Positions 7,918 through 17,791 are shown, counted from the first letter of the stretch. The stretch is 64,000 nt of DNA from Bifidobacterium saguini DSM 23967 (GCF_000741715.1 NZ_JGZN01000004.1:104358-168357), one strand, 5' to 3'. Numbers and translations: made by a program. The notes: generated by a model not told the origin, from the sequence alone.

Positions 7918-10155
7918 ATGGCACAGATATTTGACGCACCCTCAAAGGCAATCCTGCGAAGCCAAATCGCAGAGCACATTGCCGAAACAGACAAGAACGA
8001 CCGACGCGTCGATAAGGAAGGCGAAGCTCCGCTGCCGCAGGATCGCTTCTTCGACCGCGAACTGAGCTGGCTCAAGTTCAACCAGCGTGTGCTTGAGCTT
8101 GCAGAAAACGAAGATGTTCCGCTGCTGGAACGTGCTAACTTCTCCGCGATTTTCGCTTCGAACCTTGATGAATTCTTCATGGTCCGTGTCGCAGGCTTGA
8201 AGCGTCGTATCGATTCCGGCATCGCCGTGCCCTCCGCAGCAGGACTGAGCCCGCGCCAGCTGCTGCGCGCTATCAGCGAAACCGCACATCGCCTGCAGGA
8301 TGAGCATGCGCATTACACCATCAACACCATTCTTCCCGAGCTGGAGAAGGAACACATCGTTCTGCTGACCTGGGACAAGCTCACCCCAGCCGAGCAGGAG
8401 CGCCTCTCCCGCTACTACCGCCAGCAGGTCTTCCCCGTGCTGACCCCGCTCGCAGTGGATCCGGCCCACCCGTTCCCGTACATCTCCGGCGGTTCCATCA
8501 ACCTCGCCGTGATTGTGGAGAACCCTGCTTCTGGCAAGTCCCACTTCGCCCGTGTCAAGATTCCGGGCAACCTGCCGCGTCTCGTGCCGGTGGACGACAT
8601 GACCGACGAAGAGTCCAAGGACGAGCGTTACGGCTTCATCACGATGGAGAAGCTCATCGCCGCTCATCTGGAATCCCTGTTCCCGGGCATGATTATCAAG
8701 GAAGCCCGCTCCTTCCGCGTGACTCGTAACGAAGATATCGACGTGGAAGAGGATGACGCCGAGAACCTGCTCAACGCTATGGAGAAGGAACTGCTGCGCC
8801 GCCGCTTCGGACCGCCAATCCGCCTGGAAATCACCGACACCACCAGCCCGTTCCTCTCCCAGCTGCTCGCCGACCAACTCGGTGTGAGCCAGGACGAGGT
8901 GTACCGCCTGCCCAGCCCGCTGGACATGACTGTGCTCTTCGAGCTCGGTGCCGTTGACCGCCCTGACTTGAAGAACCGTCCGTTCGTACCGACCACGAAC
9001 CGCCAGATCGCTGAAGTCGAGTCCTCCCGCGCACAGGATATTTTCGCCGCCATCCGCGAACGCGATATCCTGCTGCACCACCCCTACGACTCCTTCTCCA
9101 CGTCGGTTCAGGCCTTTCTGGCACAAGCTGCGGCAGATCCTAAGGTCTTGGCTATCAAGCAGACGCTCTACCGAACCAGCTCCAACTCCCCGATCATCGA
9201 CGCACTGATTGACGCCGCTCATGCCGGCAAGCAGGTGCTCGCCCTGGTGGAGATTAAGGCTCGTTTCGATGAGGATGCCAACATCGCCTGGGCCCGTAAG
9301 CTCGAACGCGCTGGCGTGCATGTGGTGTACGGCATCGTGGGCCTGAAGACCCACTGCAAGCTCATCGAAGTCGTACGCCAGGAGGCCGATGGTCTGCGCC
9401 GCTACTGCCATGTGGGCACTGGTAACTACAACCCGAAGACCGCCCGCCTCTACACCGATCTGGGTCTCCTGACTTGCGATCCGGTAGTCGGCCAGGATTT
9501 GACCCGCCTGTTCAACCAGCTTTCCGGTTACGCTCCGAAGTCCAGTTTCCATCGCCTGCTGGTCGCGCCGCGCACCGTGCGCACTGGCCTCATCCAGCGT
9601 ATCCGCCGCGAGGAGGATGCTGCCCGCGCTGGTAAGGAAGCATGGATCAAGATCAAGGTCAACTCCATCGTTGACGAGAAGACCATCGACGCCCTGTACC
9701 GCGCTTCTCAGGCCGGTGTGAAGATTGATATCGTCGAGCGTGGCATCTGTGCTCTGAAGCCTGGCGTTCCGGGACTTTCCGAGAACATCCGCGTGCGCTC
9801 GATTCTCGGCCGTTTCCTCGAGCACTCCCGCATCTACGCCTTCTGCAACGCCGATGGCCCGCAGATTGGCGAAGGCCCAGCTTCCGGCCCGGAGGTGTAC
9901 ATTGGTTCCGCTGATTTGATGCACCGTAATCTCGACCGCCGTGTGGAGGCTCTGGTTCGCGTCACCGCTCCGGAGCAAATCGACGAGCTCATCAAGTATG
10001 TGGACCTGCAGATGGCTGATTCCACCGTGAGCTGGCACATGCAGCCGGACGGCACCTATGTGCTGCACACCAAGGATGATGAAGGTCGTCCGCTGGTGGA
10101 CAGCCAAGAGTACCTGATTCGCAAGCACACGCGCCGCCGCGCTTCCCATAACTGA
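7918..10155 (+). CDS. ppk: Polyphosphate kinase
   Basis: PPK1, which reversibly transfers the gamma-phosphate of ATP to inorganic polyphosphate. At 745 residues it fits the actinobacterial length. The N-terminal domain opens with [20 protein letters not shown] near 40, and the [13 protein letters not shown] block lies near 82. The phospholipase-D-like C-terminal half contains the autophosphorylated histidine region (GLKTHCKL near 480) and [15 protein letters not shown] near 500. A preceding 40-residue N-terminal extension is charged. It stands alone with its own downstream terminator; the next gene, a Nudix/phosphatase fusion, is often its neighbour in actinobacteria. Confidence 0.96.
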   Translation: MAQIFDAPSKAILRSQIAEHIAETDKNDRRVDKEGEAPLPQDRFFDRELSWLKFNQRVLELAENEDVPLLERANFSAIFASNLDEFFMVRVAGLKRRIDSGIAVPSAAGLSPRQLLRAISETAHRLQDEHAHYTINTILPELEKEHIVLLTWDKLTPAEQERLSRYYRQQVFPVLTPLAVDPAHPFPYISGGSINLAVIVENPASGKSHFARVKIPGNLPRLVPVDDMTDEESKDERYGFITMEKLIAAHLESLFPGMIIKEARSFRVTRNEDIDVEEDDAENLLNAMEKELLRRRFGPPIRLEITDTTSPFLSQLLADQLGVSQDEVYRLPSPLDMTVLFELGAVDRPDLKNRPFVPTTNRQIAEVESSRAQDIFAAIRERDILLHHPYDSFSTSVQAFLAQAAADPKVLAIKQTLYRTSSNSPIIDALIDAAHAGKQVLALVEIKARFDEDANIAWARKLERAGVHVVYGIVGLKTHCKLIEVVRQEADGLRRYCHVGTGNYNPKTARLYTDLGLLTCDPVVGQDLTRLFNQLSGYAPKSSFHRLLVAPRTVRTGLIQRIRREEDAARAGKEAWIKIKVNSIVDEKTIDALYRASQAGVKIDIVERGICALKPGVPGLSENIRVRSILGRFLEHSRIYAFCNADGPQIGEGPASGPEVYIGSADLMHRNLDRRVEALVRVTAPEQIDELIKYVDLQMADSTVSWHMQPDGTYVLHTKDDEGRPLVDSQEYLIRKHTRRRASHN

Positions 10156-10219
10156 CGCACATCTAGCGTGAACGCTAACGCGAAAACACTGGTAGACTGT
10201 TAGCGGACAGATAGTAATT

Positions 10220-10259
10220 GATGCCCGGTTTCCTGTACTCACACAGGGAACCGGGCATC
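10220..10259 (+). terminator. Terminator after ppk
   Basis: A 17-bp stem, GATGCCCGGTTTCCTGT at 10220-10236 with ACAGGGAACCGGGCATC at 10243-10259 (one G-U pair). It is followed by a T-containing stretch (GTCATTTTG). Confidence 0.85.
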
Positions 10260-10317
10260 GTCATTTTGTAAGCACAAACTACGTAGCGGCAGCTGTTTTG
10301 CCCTACAATAACCAGTG

Positions 10318-11460
10318 ATGGGTAGCAATAATATGAGGCATGTCACAGAAGCCGCCGGAGGAATCATCTATCGGTGGAAGACCGCCGAGAGCCCTGCTGC
10401 AGGGCAGCACAGCACCCGGGAACAATCACCAACGAACGAATCTCCCAGCGCCGTCGACGCACAGGCGCTATCGGACTCATCGCACAACGTACTCAGCCAA
10501 ATAGAACTGTGCGTAGTGCACCGGCCCAAGTATGACGATTGGAGCTGGCCCAAGGGCAAGCTTGACCCGAACGAATCGCATAGACATGCGGCCGTACGCG
10601 AAATGGGCGAGGAAAGCGGTCTGCCTGTGGCACTCGGCGCATATTTGGGCGATGTCACCTACCCCATCGCTGAGGAAGGTGCCAAGCATCGCCACACCAA
10701 GAACATCTCAGAAGACGGCAAGCATGTGATGTTCTGGATGGCACATCCCATCAGCACCGTGGATAATCTGCGCCGCACGCACGCGTTTGGCCCGATACAT
10801 CGCGCGGATGAAGGCGAGATTGATGAAGTGCTTTGGCTGACTCCGCTGGAGGCGCGCAAGAAACTGACGCACTCCACCGATAAAGATGTTCTGGCACTGT
10901 TTGTCGACCGCGTGCAAGAGGGCGCGCTGAAGGCGCAGCCGGTGATTATTGTGCGGCATGGCAAGGCTGAGGCTCGCAAAATGTGGAAGGGTACGGATGC
11001 GAATCGTCCGATTACGCCGCGCGGAGCGGCCGCGGCTTATGCACTCAACCCAGAGCTCGCCTGCTTCAATCCGGTTCGTCTGGCTACATCTCCTTGGCTA
11101 CGCTGCCAGCAGACCTTGGAAACATTCGCTTGGGAAACCAATAGCGAAATGGTGAAGCTTGATGATTTGACCGAAGATGCATTCGCAGCCAGTCCATCAG
11201 CCGCTTGGGAATGCTTGCTCAGTGAGATTGATTTTGCACTCGAGCGCGAGCAGGGCACGGCGATTTGCATGCACCGGCCGGTGATTGGCGGCATGTTCGA
11301 ACATCTGCGGGCGATGTGCCGTCCTGCGGCACTTGGCAAGCGGCTTATCGCGAAAACACCGTTCATGCCAACCGGTACAGCGGTAGCATTATTCGTTGTC
11401 AGCACTCCGGATGGCCCGGAAATCATCGATATTCAGAAGGTTCAACCGCTTGTCTACTAG
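10318..11460 (+). CDS. Nudix hydrolase / histidine phosphatase fusion (MutT1-like)
   Basis: A 380-residue two-domain protein. The N-terminal half is a Nudix hydrolase with a complete Nudix box near residues 80-102 ([20 protein letters not shown] followed by SG). The C-terminal half is a histidine phosphatase starting with the RHG motif in VIIVRHGKA near residue 210, with a second His near 320 (CMHRPVIGG). This arrangement matches mycobacterial MutT1, which hydrolyses 8-oxo-dGTP and diadenosine polyphosphates. A roughly 30-residue Ser/Gln/Ala-rich insert lies near 25-55. The start could also be GTG 10315 or ATG 10333; none has a strong ribosome binding site. Confidence 0.88.
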   Translation: MGSNNMRHVTEAAGGIIYRWKTAESPAAGQHSTREQSPTNESPSAVDAQALSDSSHNVLSQIELCVVHRPKYDDWSWPKGKLDPNESHRHAAVREMGEESGLPVALGAYLGDVTYPIAEEGAKHRHTKNISEDGKHVMFWMAHPISTVDNLRRTHAFGPIHRADEGEIDEVLWLTPLEARKKLTHSTDKDVLALFVDRVQEGALKAQPVIIVRHGKAEARKMWKGTDANRPITPRGAAAAYALNPELACFNPVRLATSPWLRCQQTLETFAWETNSEMVKLDDLTEDAFAASPSAAWECLLSEIDFALEREQGTAICMHRPVIGGMFEHLRAMCRPAALGKRLIAKTPFMPTGTAVALFVVSTPDGPEIIDIQKVQPLVY

Positions 11461-12262
11461 GCCCGCATTCCCTGATTCCTCCAATTCTTCGGCTGCAGCT
11501 GCGGCCGCGCATGCCGCCTCGCATGGCTCTGGTTTAGGACCCGGCTTTGGTTCGCTGCGCGCGGCAGGTGCTGCGTTCAGCCCGGCTCGCATGGGTTCGC
11601 TACGCCCGTCACGCCCAGCTCAGCTCGATCCTGCTGTGGCCGATGGCTTGGCAGGCGGCATGGATCCGCAGGCACTCAGCGAGATGAGCCATTTGTCTGC
11701 CGCAGCATTGCTGGATCGCGTGCGGCATAGCGAAGATCCAGAAGTCGTGCAACGCGTATTGACTTTGGTGGAAACCGTCGGCGTGGACGAGATTGCGGAA
11801 CTGTGGAGCGATGCTGAACCAGATTCGCTGCCAGGCGTGCTGTGGCGACTCTATATGCTGCGCACTTGGATGCGTAAGAATCGTGATTCGATTGCACAAC
11901 TGTGGCGACTCGGTGAGCCGGTAGCCACCACGGCTTCGGCAATCGCCGGCGTGGATCAGGCGCCTACTGAAGACGATATTGTACGACTTGCTGATTCAAT
12001 CCTTTCCGGTGCGTTCGTGGGCGATTTTGCTGTGGCATTGGAGCGTGCGGCCGCGTTCACGGATGTGGTGGCGCTGGGATTGCGTGTGGCGGCAAAGCGG
12101 AGTACTCCTGCCGGGGCGGAGCTGACGGCAAAGCAAGATACGGGCACGACGCATCCAGCGACTCGAGCAGCCCGGCTGCTGCATACTTCAGCCAACCTGA
12201 TGACCACCGCACGTACATTCGAGCAGGGTGCTCATCTCTGGCGTCGCGGTCGGCTGGAGTAA
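11411..12262 (+). CDS. Conserved-looking hypothetical protein
   Basis: About 283 residues if started at ATG 11411, overlapping the Nudix gene by 50 bp; a TTG at 11450 is an alternative that gives a 10-bp overlap. The first 75 residues are low complexity (Ala/Ser/Gly/Arg). The rest is predicted helical with a hydrophilic, repeat-like pattern ([20 protein letters not shown], then [20 protein letters not shown]). No transmembrane segment or known catalytic motif. Codon bias and lack of stops in a GC-rich frame support coding. Function not recognised; tight coupling suggests co-expression with the Nudix protein. Confidence 0.65.
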   Translation: MARKSSIFRRFNRLSTRPAFPDSSNSSAAAAAAHAASHGSGLGPGFGSLRAAGAAFSPARMGSLRPSRPAQLDPAVADGLAGGMDPQALSEMSHLSAAALLDRVRHSEDPEVVQRVLTLVETVGVDEIAELWSDAEPDSLPGVLWRLYMLRTWMRKNRDSIAQLWRLGEPVATTASAIAGVDQAPTEDDIVRLADSILSGAFVGDFAVALERAAAFTDVVALGLRVAAKRSTPAGAELTAKQDTGTTHPATRAARLLHTSANLMTTARTFEQGAHLWRRGRLE

Positions 12263-12616
12263 GCACGGCAGAGCCTTACGCGTCCGGCGTGCCAACATCA
12301 AGGCGCACGCTATACTAGGGATTCGCGTCGGGCCGTGCTTAAGCCCCGGGCTCCATTTTTTGCCGCCGCGAGCGGCCCTTGCGCCGACAGGCGCTTTCGC
12401 GGCTCGACGCTTCACACTTTCTTTAATGCACTACGCAAGGGCCTCGAGCCCCTCCGGTCCTGCAATTAAGGACTTCGCTCACGCGAAGACTCAACATCAC
12501 CCTCGCTCGGCTATCGCCTCACTCAGGCTGTCGCTACGGACAGCACGCCGTGCTGTCCGCTTCACGCTCCAGCCCTTGCGCCGACAGGCGCTTTCGCGGC
12601 TCGACGCTTCACACTT
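12263..12616. other. GC-rich gap with 45-bp direct repeats and small-RNA-like signals
   Basis: No convincing gene in 354 bp. A TATACT box at 12312-12317 is followed about 40 bp later by a short GC hairpin and a T6 run (near 12350-12360), which could be a short transcript. The stretch GGGCCGTGCT just upstream recalls the 5' end of SRP RNAs, but nothing downstream folds like one. Palindromes GGACAGCACG-C-CGTGCTGTCC (12538-12558) and CTTCGC-TCAC-GCGAAG (near 12473-12489) are also present. Confidence 0.45.
12375..12616. repeat. 45-bp perfect direct repeat pair
   Basis: The 45-mer beginning GCCCTTGCGCCGACAGGCGC and ending CTTCACACTT occurs at 12375-12419 and 12572-12616. Copies start 197 bp apart. 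The second copy ends exactly against the stop codon (12617-12619) of the convergent ATPase gene. Each copy contains a GCGCC-GACA-GGCGC hairpin. Confidence 0.85.
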
Positions 12617-13927
12617 CTAAGCGCCCAAAGTTGCGATAGGCACAACAAGAATGCCGTCATTACGCCGATAAGCTTTATTGCCACGGCCAGTAAGAAACAT
12701 CATAAATTCTGGTTCACGAACTTGAGCCAGAGGATTACCGCATATTTTATGACGGAATGATATGAGCTTATTCGCATTTTCATCAGTGACTTTGAGATCG
12801 CTGAGCTTGATTTCAATAGCTCCCCAGCGACCATCAGACAGTTCAATGACAGCATCGACTTCCAAACCCTTATCATCACGGTAATACGTAATGCGGTTGC
12901 CGGCACCCGGCATAGACGACAAATACACGTTAAGATCGCGGATACACAGGGTTTCAAATAAATCGCCGAGTGTTTGCGTATCGCGCATCAACGTTGCCGG
13001 AGACGCGCCCAATACCGCAGCCGGCAATGATGGATCCACAAAATACCTTTTGGGCTTGGTTCGCACACGACTTTTAGCCCGGAGTGGCGGTTCCCAGCCT
13101 TCTAAATCCGCCAATAGGTACAAATCCTTCAGCATTTCCATATAACTTTTCACGGTCTGCGTATCGGGCTCACGACGTTCATCGCCATATGCCATGTCTG
13201 CAGCCAAAGTTGTATATTTCGGTGCTTGTGAAATATTTACAGCGAGCGCTCGCATCAAAGCCCGTGCAGTGCCAGCGCTCCTGTTCATCTTCGGCACACT
13301 GATATCCAACACGCTCTTGATATATTCACCCGGAATTTCCAAGGCGAATTCATCGTCTAGCCCAAGGTTCGCAGGCCATCCGCCTCTGCAGCACCATCTA
13401 GCAATATCTTCGATGCTTGTTTCGCGCTCTGCCGGGTGGAATTTGCCTTCAAATAAACCTGACAAACTTATCGCTCCCGTGGAATCTCCGGATTCCGCCA
13501 AGCTCATAGGCCACATACGCACGCGAGCGATACGCCCAGTTCCACTGTGGTGAATAGCCTCACTGTCTTTGGGAATAGCCGAACCCGTAAGAATCAACTG
13601 GCCTTTACGGTTCGCATTGTCGTCAATATGGCGGCGTGCGGCATCCCAAATCTGCGGCACGTCTTGCCACTCATCCACCAGATGAGGTTCTTCGCCCATT
13701 AAAACCAGCGCGGGATCAGTCTGGGCTGCTGCAAACGTAGCACTATCATCCAATCGGTCGGCACTTCGCGATTGTGAAAGAGCAGTCCACGTCTTTCCGC
13801 ACCATTTAGGCCCAACAATTTCCACCCCGCCGAAAGCTTTCAGCAACGTACTCAATCTACTGTCGACCACGCGAGGGCGATAATTAGGCTGGAACAGGGT
13901 GCCTCCGAGATTACCCGATTCGTTCAT
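12617..13927 (-). CDS. AAA ATPase with DUF4143 C-terminal domain (copy A)
   Basis: A 436-residue ATPase of the large AAA_14/DUF4143 family. Walker A is GPKWCGKT near residue 40; the Walker B/DE-type segment is LVDEWQD near 83; the sensor-like LILTGSA is near 110. The C-terminal DUF4143 domain ends in a nuclease-like D...ExK signature: D358, E372, K374 (LEVDAV then AIEIK). This family is common in Bifidobacterium and of unknown function. It shows lower GC than its neighbours, stands alone, and has a 23-bp-period repeat array 43 bp upstream of its start codon. Three paralogs lie elsewhere in this window. Confidence 0.85.
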   Translation of the reverse strand: MNESGNLGGTLFQPNYRPRVVDSRLSTLLKAFGGVEIVGPKWCGKTWTALSQSRSADRLDDSATFAAAQTDPALVLMGEEPHLVDEWQDVPQIWDAARRHIDDNANRKGQLILTGSAIPKDSEAIHHSGTGRIARVRMWPMSLAESGDSTGAISLSGLFEGKFHPAERETSIEDIARWCCRGGWPANLGLDDEFALEIPGEYIKSVLDISVPKMNRSAGTARALMRALAVNISQAPKYTTLAADMAYGDERREPDTQTVKSYMEMLKDLYLLADLEGWEPPLRAKSRVRTKPKRYFVDPSLPAAVLGASPATLMRDTQTLGDLFETLCIRDLNVYLSSMPGAGNRITYYRDDKGLEVDAVIELSDGRWGAIEIKLSDLKVTDENANKLISFRHKICGNPLAQVREPEFMMFLTGRGNKAYRRNDGILVVPIATLGA

Positions 13928-13969
13928 TGTCTAATCTCCTTAGCCGGTCAACATAGTTCACTATCACGG

Positions 13970-14047
13970 TTTTACACCGTTTACATTCCGTGTTTTACAC
14001 CATTTGAATTCATTATTTTACACCTCATATATTCCATGTTTTGCACC
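13970..14047. repeat. Four 23-bp-spaced TTTTACACC repeats upstream of ATPase A
   Basis: TTTTACACC begins at 13970, 13993 and 14016, and TTTTGCACC at 14039: four copies exactly 23 bp apart. The nearest edge lies 43 bp upstream of the ATPase start codon (13927, minus strand), where a promoter should be. The remainder of the 309-bp gap (13928-14236) holds only the terminator at 14071-14118. Confidence 0.85.
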
Positions 14048-14070
14048 ACACAACTATTTGTCAAATACAA

Positions 14071-14118
14071 AATGGGTGGTGCTTCTGCCTCATTATTCAG
14101 GCAGGAGCACCACCCATT
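14071..14118 (-). terminator. Terminator downstream of the PAP2 gene
   Basis: A 20-bp stem, AATGGGTGGTGCTTCTGCCT at 14071-14090 with its near-perfect complement at 14099-14118 (one G-U pair). Read on the minus strand it is followed by a TTTTGTATTT tract. Confidence 0.85.
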
Positions 14119-14236
14119 ACATAGTCAGTATTGACTTCTGAGAGACTGCTGCACAGTAGGGCTCTGCACAGCGCACTATCTCACAACAACAGTGCGCCAA
14201 AGTGCGCAATCATACTGCAATCTCAATGATTCAGAG

Positions 14237-15964
14237 TCAACGGTTGCGCATTCTGCGAACCGCAGCGAGCGCAGCACCGGCAGCCAGGAACAGCACAGTC
14301 ATGCCAGCGAACACGCTTACATCCGCACCGGAATTGGCGAGGTTGCCGTTCGACTTAGCGACCTTTGGCTTAGCAGCATTCGGTTTCGGCTTATTGCTGT
14401 GATTGCCGTTGTTCTGGCTCTGATTGTTGGTACCACTGTTGTTGTTGGTGCCACCATTGGTATCGGGGTTGCCGTTATTATTCGGCTCTTCTTGCTTGAT
14501 AACCTGCGCCTGCTGGCCAGGTTCAACGCTTACCACATTGCCATTGGCGTCAAGAGTGACCTTGGAGCTGAACGCGGCGGCAAGGTTCAGACGCTGCCAA
14601 CCATCGGAAGTGGAATCGAGGGGGTAACCGGACTGGATTTCGGTCCGAGCCAGCACTTCACGGCGCTGATCGGCGCTCAGAGTCGGGAACACGGTGCGCA
14701 GCAGAGCCTCGGCACCGGCAGGAACGCGAGCGGCCTGATTGGTGGCGCCAACCGGCTGGAAGCCGTAGGTGAGGCGCTCAGTATAGACGTCGACGGCGGA
14801 TTTCACATCGGTGACCGGCTCGGTGGCTACAGCATCCGTGTTGAGATTCTTGTAACCATTAGTGGTGTTCGCCTTAGTGTTGGCAATGATTTCCTCAAGG
14901 GTGTTGCCATAACCGGCTTCCTGACCGCGCTTGGTCAGATAGTCGCGCAGCTCCTGCTGGGCGGGCTTGATAACCTGTTCGAAGTAAACATCATCATTCA
15001 AACGGCCTGCAGCGGAAGCCTCACCGACAATACGGCCACCAATCACATCCAGCGGGTAGTGCACGCCAAGCACGATGCGGTTGTTGCCGCCCTCAGCCGC
15101 ACGAGCCGCAATCTGCGGAGCAAATTCCGGCATCATCGCGGCCAAGGTCAGACCGGACGTGTAGAACGCCATCGTATGGCCGGAGGGGAAGGATTGCGAA
15201 GGATTGTTCTGGTACTTGCCATTGGCATCCAGCGAGCCGGCGAGACCGGAATATCCGGCACCGTGCTGAAGGCCGCGGAACGGATCCTGCCACGGGTTGT
15301 CCCAATCGGCGGCACGCTTAATCGGTAGTTCGGCTTGCAAGCCCTTCAAATCGTTCTTGCCGTTCGCGCTACGGTCGAACAAATCACCACCGGTGGTCTT
15401 GTTCAGCGACGGACGAGGGTAGTTAAAACCGTATTTTGCGCCAGTGACTGGAATGTAGCCGACCATGCCATTGAGCAGGTCATACGTCTTCTGCAATGCG
15501 CGAGTCTTGGTATTCGGGTCAACCACCATGCCATCCCAGAACCATTCGCCCATGATTGGACCGAAAGCATCCACGAACGTCTCACGGTTGTTCTGATCAC
15601 CATCAATCAAGGCCTTTTGCAGCTGCGTGTAATGATCATCAACCTTGGTGCCAGCGGCGTCATCATCAGCCGCCTTATTGTTGATGGCAACGGTCAGGTC
15701 ATCATTTTCCTTGAGAATGGATGCTCCTGCATCGGTCACGTCACCACGGAAAACAGTGGTTTCATCGTTGTTTGGATTGGCCACTGGAACCCAGTAGTTG
15801 TCGAACTCCTTGAGCAGCGCCTGCGGATCAGCTTTGGTGCTGTCGGACGGATATACAGGTTGATCCTCTGCCATTGCCGGCACTGCGGCCGCAAAGCTTG
15901 CAGCGAGCGTAGCGACGGCGGCGAGGGCAGCAAGCGCGCGCTTGCCTGATGTGAATACGGACAT
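14237..15964 (-). CDS. Secreted PAP2-family acid phosphatase with C-terminal wall-anchor region
   Basis: A 575-residue exported protein. The start is ATG 15964 after a GGGAGGGGT ribosome binding site; the 65 codons upstream are not credible. There is a signal peptide (KRALAALAAVATLAASFAAA, cleavage near AMA-ED). The class A acid phosphatase/PAP2 core carries KRAADWDNPW, then SFPSGHTMAFY and VLGVHYPLDVIGGR, which match the three phosphatase motifs. An Asn/Gly-rich linker (about 490-540) leads to LANSG, a hydrophobic helix and RRMRNR, a sortase-type tail whose pentapeptide has Ser where LPXTG/LAXTG motifs have Thr. Likely a cell-wall phosphatase; substrate unknown. Confidence 0.88.
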   Translation of the reverse strand: MSVFTSGKRALAALAAVATLAASFAAAVPAMAEDQPVYPSDSTKADPQALLKEFDNYWVPVANPNNDETTVFRGDVTDAGASILKENDDLTVAINNKAADDDAAGTKVDDHYTQLQKALIDGDQNNRETFVDAFGPIMGEWFWDGMVVDPNTKTRALQKTYDLLNGMVGYIPVTGAKYGFNYPRPSLNKTTGGDLFDRSANGKNDLKGLQAELPIKRAADWDNPWQDPFRGLQHGAGYSGLAGSLDANGKYQNNPSQSFPSGHTMAFYTSGLTLAAMMPEFAPQIAARAAEGGNNRIVLGVHYPLDVIGGRIVGEASAAGRLNDDVYFEQVIKPAQQELRDYLTKRGQEAGYGNTLEEIIANTKANTTNGYKNLNTDAVATEPVTDVKSAVDVYTERLTYGFQPVGATNQAARVPAGAEALLRTVFPTLSADQRREVLARTEIQSGYPLDSTSDGWQRLNLAAAFSSKVTLDANGNVVSVEPGQQAQVIKQEEPNNNGNPDTNGGTNNNSGTNNQSQNNGNHSNKPKPNAAKPKVAKSNGNLANSGADVSVFAGMTVLFLAAGAALAAVRRMRNR

Positions 15965-16324
15965 TACCCCTCCCTCATTGATATAGGTCCGCACGGATTG
16001 ATGTTTTCGACCATCAATCGATAAGAACGCTGGGGTCCAGAACGCACAGATATGTTCAATTCCAACCAGAAACGCCCTCATTTTCAACGCTAGGAAAGGC
16101 ATATGTACCGTATGGTTGCGCACCATGAATACGACATGACAGCTCATTGAACAGTGCAATGCGGCAATGTAGTTACGAGGTCACGGCTACAATCGAATAC
16201 TTCATGCGGTCTTCCTATCGATCGCTACTGTATGCAGCCAGCTGTGTGCCGCAGTATCACAAAGCTTGCGCTTCATCCCCGGTCTAGGTGATTTCTCTAG
16301 GGACAACGGGTAGGCTTAGCAATT
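15965..16324. other. Gene-free divergent promoter region between PAP2 and upp
   Basis: 360 bp between divergent genes. Apart from the PAP2 ribosome binding site at its left edge, no repeats, operators or RNA structures were recognised. A TAGGCT hexamer lies only about 10 bp before the upp start. Confidence 0.5.
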
Positions 16325-16966
16325 ATGGAATTGCATGTACTCAATCATCCGCTGGTCGAGCATAAGCTCACCGTACTGCGTGACAAGAACACCCCCTCCT
16401 CCACCTTCCGCGAGCTCGTCTCTGAGCTTGTGATGCTTGAGGCTTACGAAGCCACCCGCGATCTTTCCGTAGTCTCCACCCCGATTGAGACTCCGGTCGC
16501 TCCGATGACCGGCAAGAAGCTCGCTTCCCCGCGCCCGATTATCGTGCCGGTGCTGCGTGCCGGCTTGGGCATGCTTGATGGCATGACACGTCTGATTCCG
16601 ACTGCCGAAGTCGGCTTCCTTGGCATGAAGCGTGACGAGGAGCACCCCACTCAGCAGATCACCTACGCGAACCGTCTGCCTGAAGATCTCTCCGGCCGCC
16701 AGTGCTTCCTCATCGACCCGATGCTCGCCACCGGTGGCACCCTGGTTGCTGCCACGCATTACTTGGCCGAGCGCGGCGCCAAAGACGTGACCGCCATCAA
16801 CATCATCGCCGCTCCCGAAGGCATCAAGTATGTCGAAGAGCACATCGACCCGTCCATCGACTTCAAGGTCGTGGTGTGCGCGGTTGATGAGAAACTCAAC
16901 GACAAGTGCTACATCGTGCCGGGACTCGGCGACGCCGGCGATCGCCTCTACGGCGTAATTGATTAA
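16325..16966 (+). CDS. upp: Uracil phosphoribosyltransferase
   Basis: Pyrimidine salvage enzyme making UMP from uracil and PRPP. It has 213 residues, the usual length. The start [20 protein letters not shown] is characteristic. The PRPP-binding loop [13 protein letters not shown] lies near residues 130-142 and the uracil-binding C-terminal [12 protein letters not shown] block is at the end. No clear ribosome binding site precedes the ATG, and a TAGGCT box sits about 10 bp upstream, so a leaderless transcript is possible (inference). Confidence 0.97.
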   Translation: MELHVLNHPLVEHKLTVLRDKNTPSSTFRELVSELVMLEAYEATRDLSVVSTPIETPVAPMTGKKLASPRPIIVPVLRAGLGMLDGMTRLIPTAEVGFLGMKRDEEHPTQQITYANRLPEDLSGRQCFLIDPMLATGGTLVAATHYLAERGAKDVTAINIIAAPEGIKYVEEHIDPSIDFKVVVCAVDEKLNDKCYIVPGLGDAGDRLYGVID

Positions 16967-17079
16967 CGGAGTGTCAGCTACGTTGCTCCTCGGTCGACGC
17001 ACCAGATGTGCGCCTTCCCTCGGTGCGCCTTGCTGCCACACGCGTTAATCAATTACTTGTCATTGACTGATTGTTTATA

Positions 17080-17100
17080 GCTCCCCTCGCTGAGGGGAGC
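17080..17100. repeat. GCTCCCCTC hairpin
   Basis: Perfect 9-bp arms GCTCCCCTC (17080-17088) and GAGGGGAGC (17092-17100) with a 3-base loop, located 20 bp upstream of rlmH. It could end the upp transcript. The same core recurs at 17698-17717, so it belongs to a dispersed intergenic repeat. Confidence 0.7.
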
Positions 17101-17120
17101 CTTATGTTTTCAAGGACTGT

Positions 17121-17600
17121 ATGCAAATAGACATTATTGCGCCTGGGCGCGTAAAGGAACGCTATCTTCGCGACGCCATCGACGAATATTCCAAGCGTCT
17201 TTCCCGCTACTGCAAGCTCAACATCATTGAAGTGGCGGACGAGAAGACCCCCGAGCACGCTTCCGAAGGTGTCGAGCGGCAAATCAAAGCCAAAGAAGGC
17301 GAGCGCATCGCCAAACATTTGCGCGATAATGCCTACGTTATCGCCCTTGCCATCGATGGCAAGCAGCTCTCCAGCGAAGAGCTTGCCGCGAAAATCAATG
17401 ATTTGGGACTACGCGGCACGAGCCATATTCAGCTGGTGATCGGCGGATCCATCGGTCTTGATGATGCGATTTTACGCCGCGCTGACTTTAAGCTCAGCTT
17501 CTCAAAAATGACGTTCCCGCATCAGCTGATGCGCGTGATTCTACTTGAGCAGATTTACCGCGCCTATAAAATCAACGCCGGCGAGCCCTACCATAAGTAA
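17121..17600 (+). CDS. rlmH: 23S rRNA (pseudouridine1915-N3)-methyltransferase
   Basis: A 159-residue SPOUT-class methyltransferase of full family length. The SAM-binding trefoil knot is seen as [18 protein letters not shown] (about 108-125), then [20 protein letters not shown] and the conserved C-terminal INAGEPYHK. It methylates pseudouridine 1915 of helix 69 in the 23S rRNA. An AAGGA ribosome binding site precedes the ATG. Confidence 0.96.
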   Translation: MQIDIIAPGRVKERYLRDAIDEYSKRLSRYCKLNIIEVADEKTPEHASEGVERQIKAKEGERIAKHLRDNAYVIALAIDGKQLSSEELAAKINDLGLRGTSHIQLVIGGSIGLDDAILRRADFKLSFSKMTFPHQLMRVILLEQIYRAYKINAGEPYHK

Positions 17601-17670
17601 GGCAATCACTCAAGCGACTGCTGAGTGCGACTGCACACAGCGATGACTTCTCAGTTATTGCGCGGCAAGG

Positions 17671-17744
17671 ACTCCCCTCAGTCTGCGCCTTCTTGTGGCT
17701 CCCCTTGTCAGGGGAGCTGTCGACGAAGTCGACTGAGGGGTAGT
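17671..17744. repeat. Composite CTCCCC palindromic repeat
   Basis: Nested inverted repeats in the gap between rlmH and the convergent glycerophosphodiesterase gene. The outer arms are ACTCCCCTCAGTC (17671-17683) with GACTGAGGGGTAGT (from 17731). Inside lie GCTCCCCT-TGTC-AGGGGAGC (17698-17717) and GTCGAC-GAA-GTCGAC (17719-17733). It looks like a dispersed bifidobacterial intergenic element and can also act as a terminator. Confidence 0.7.
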
Positions 17745-17791
17745 CGTGCGAGTCTCACATCAATGTAAGGTTCGGCAGCAGGAACCATAGC

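Noticed and set aside
7942..10242. Long reading frame antisense to ppk
   Set aside because: A codon-bias shadow of ppk; the protein has no recognisable motif and no ribosome binding site.
12312..12365. SRP RNA gene (ffs)
   Set aside because: A GGGCCGTGCT start is suggestive but the conserved tetraloop and internal-loop region cannot be found; kept only as a possible relic.
12228..12620. 130-residue reading frame across the repeat gap
   Set aside because: It is built from the 45-bp direct repeats and palindromes, overlaps two gene ends, and lacks a ribosome binding site.
15965..16159. Extended N-terminus of the PAP2 protein
   Set aside because: A strong ribosome binding site and a classical signal peptide start at 15964; the extension would bury the signal peptide.
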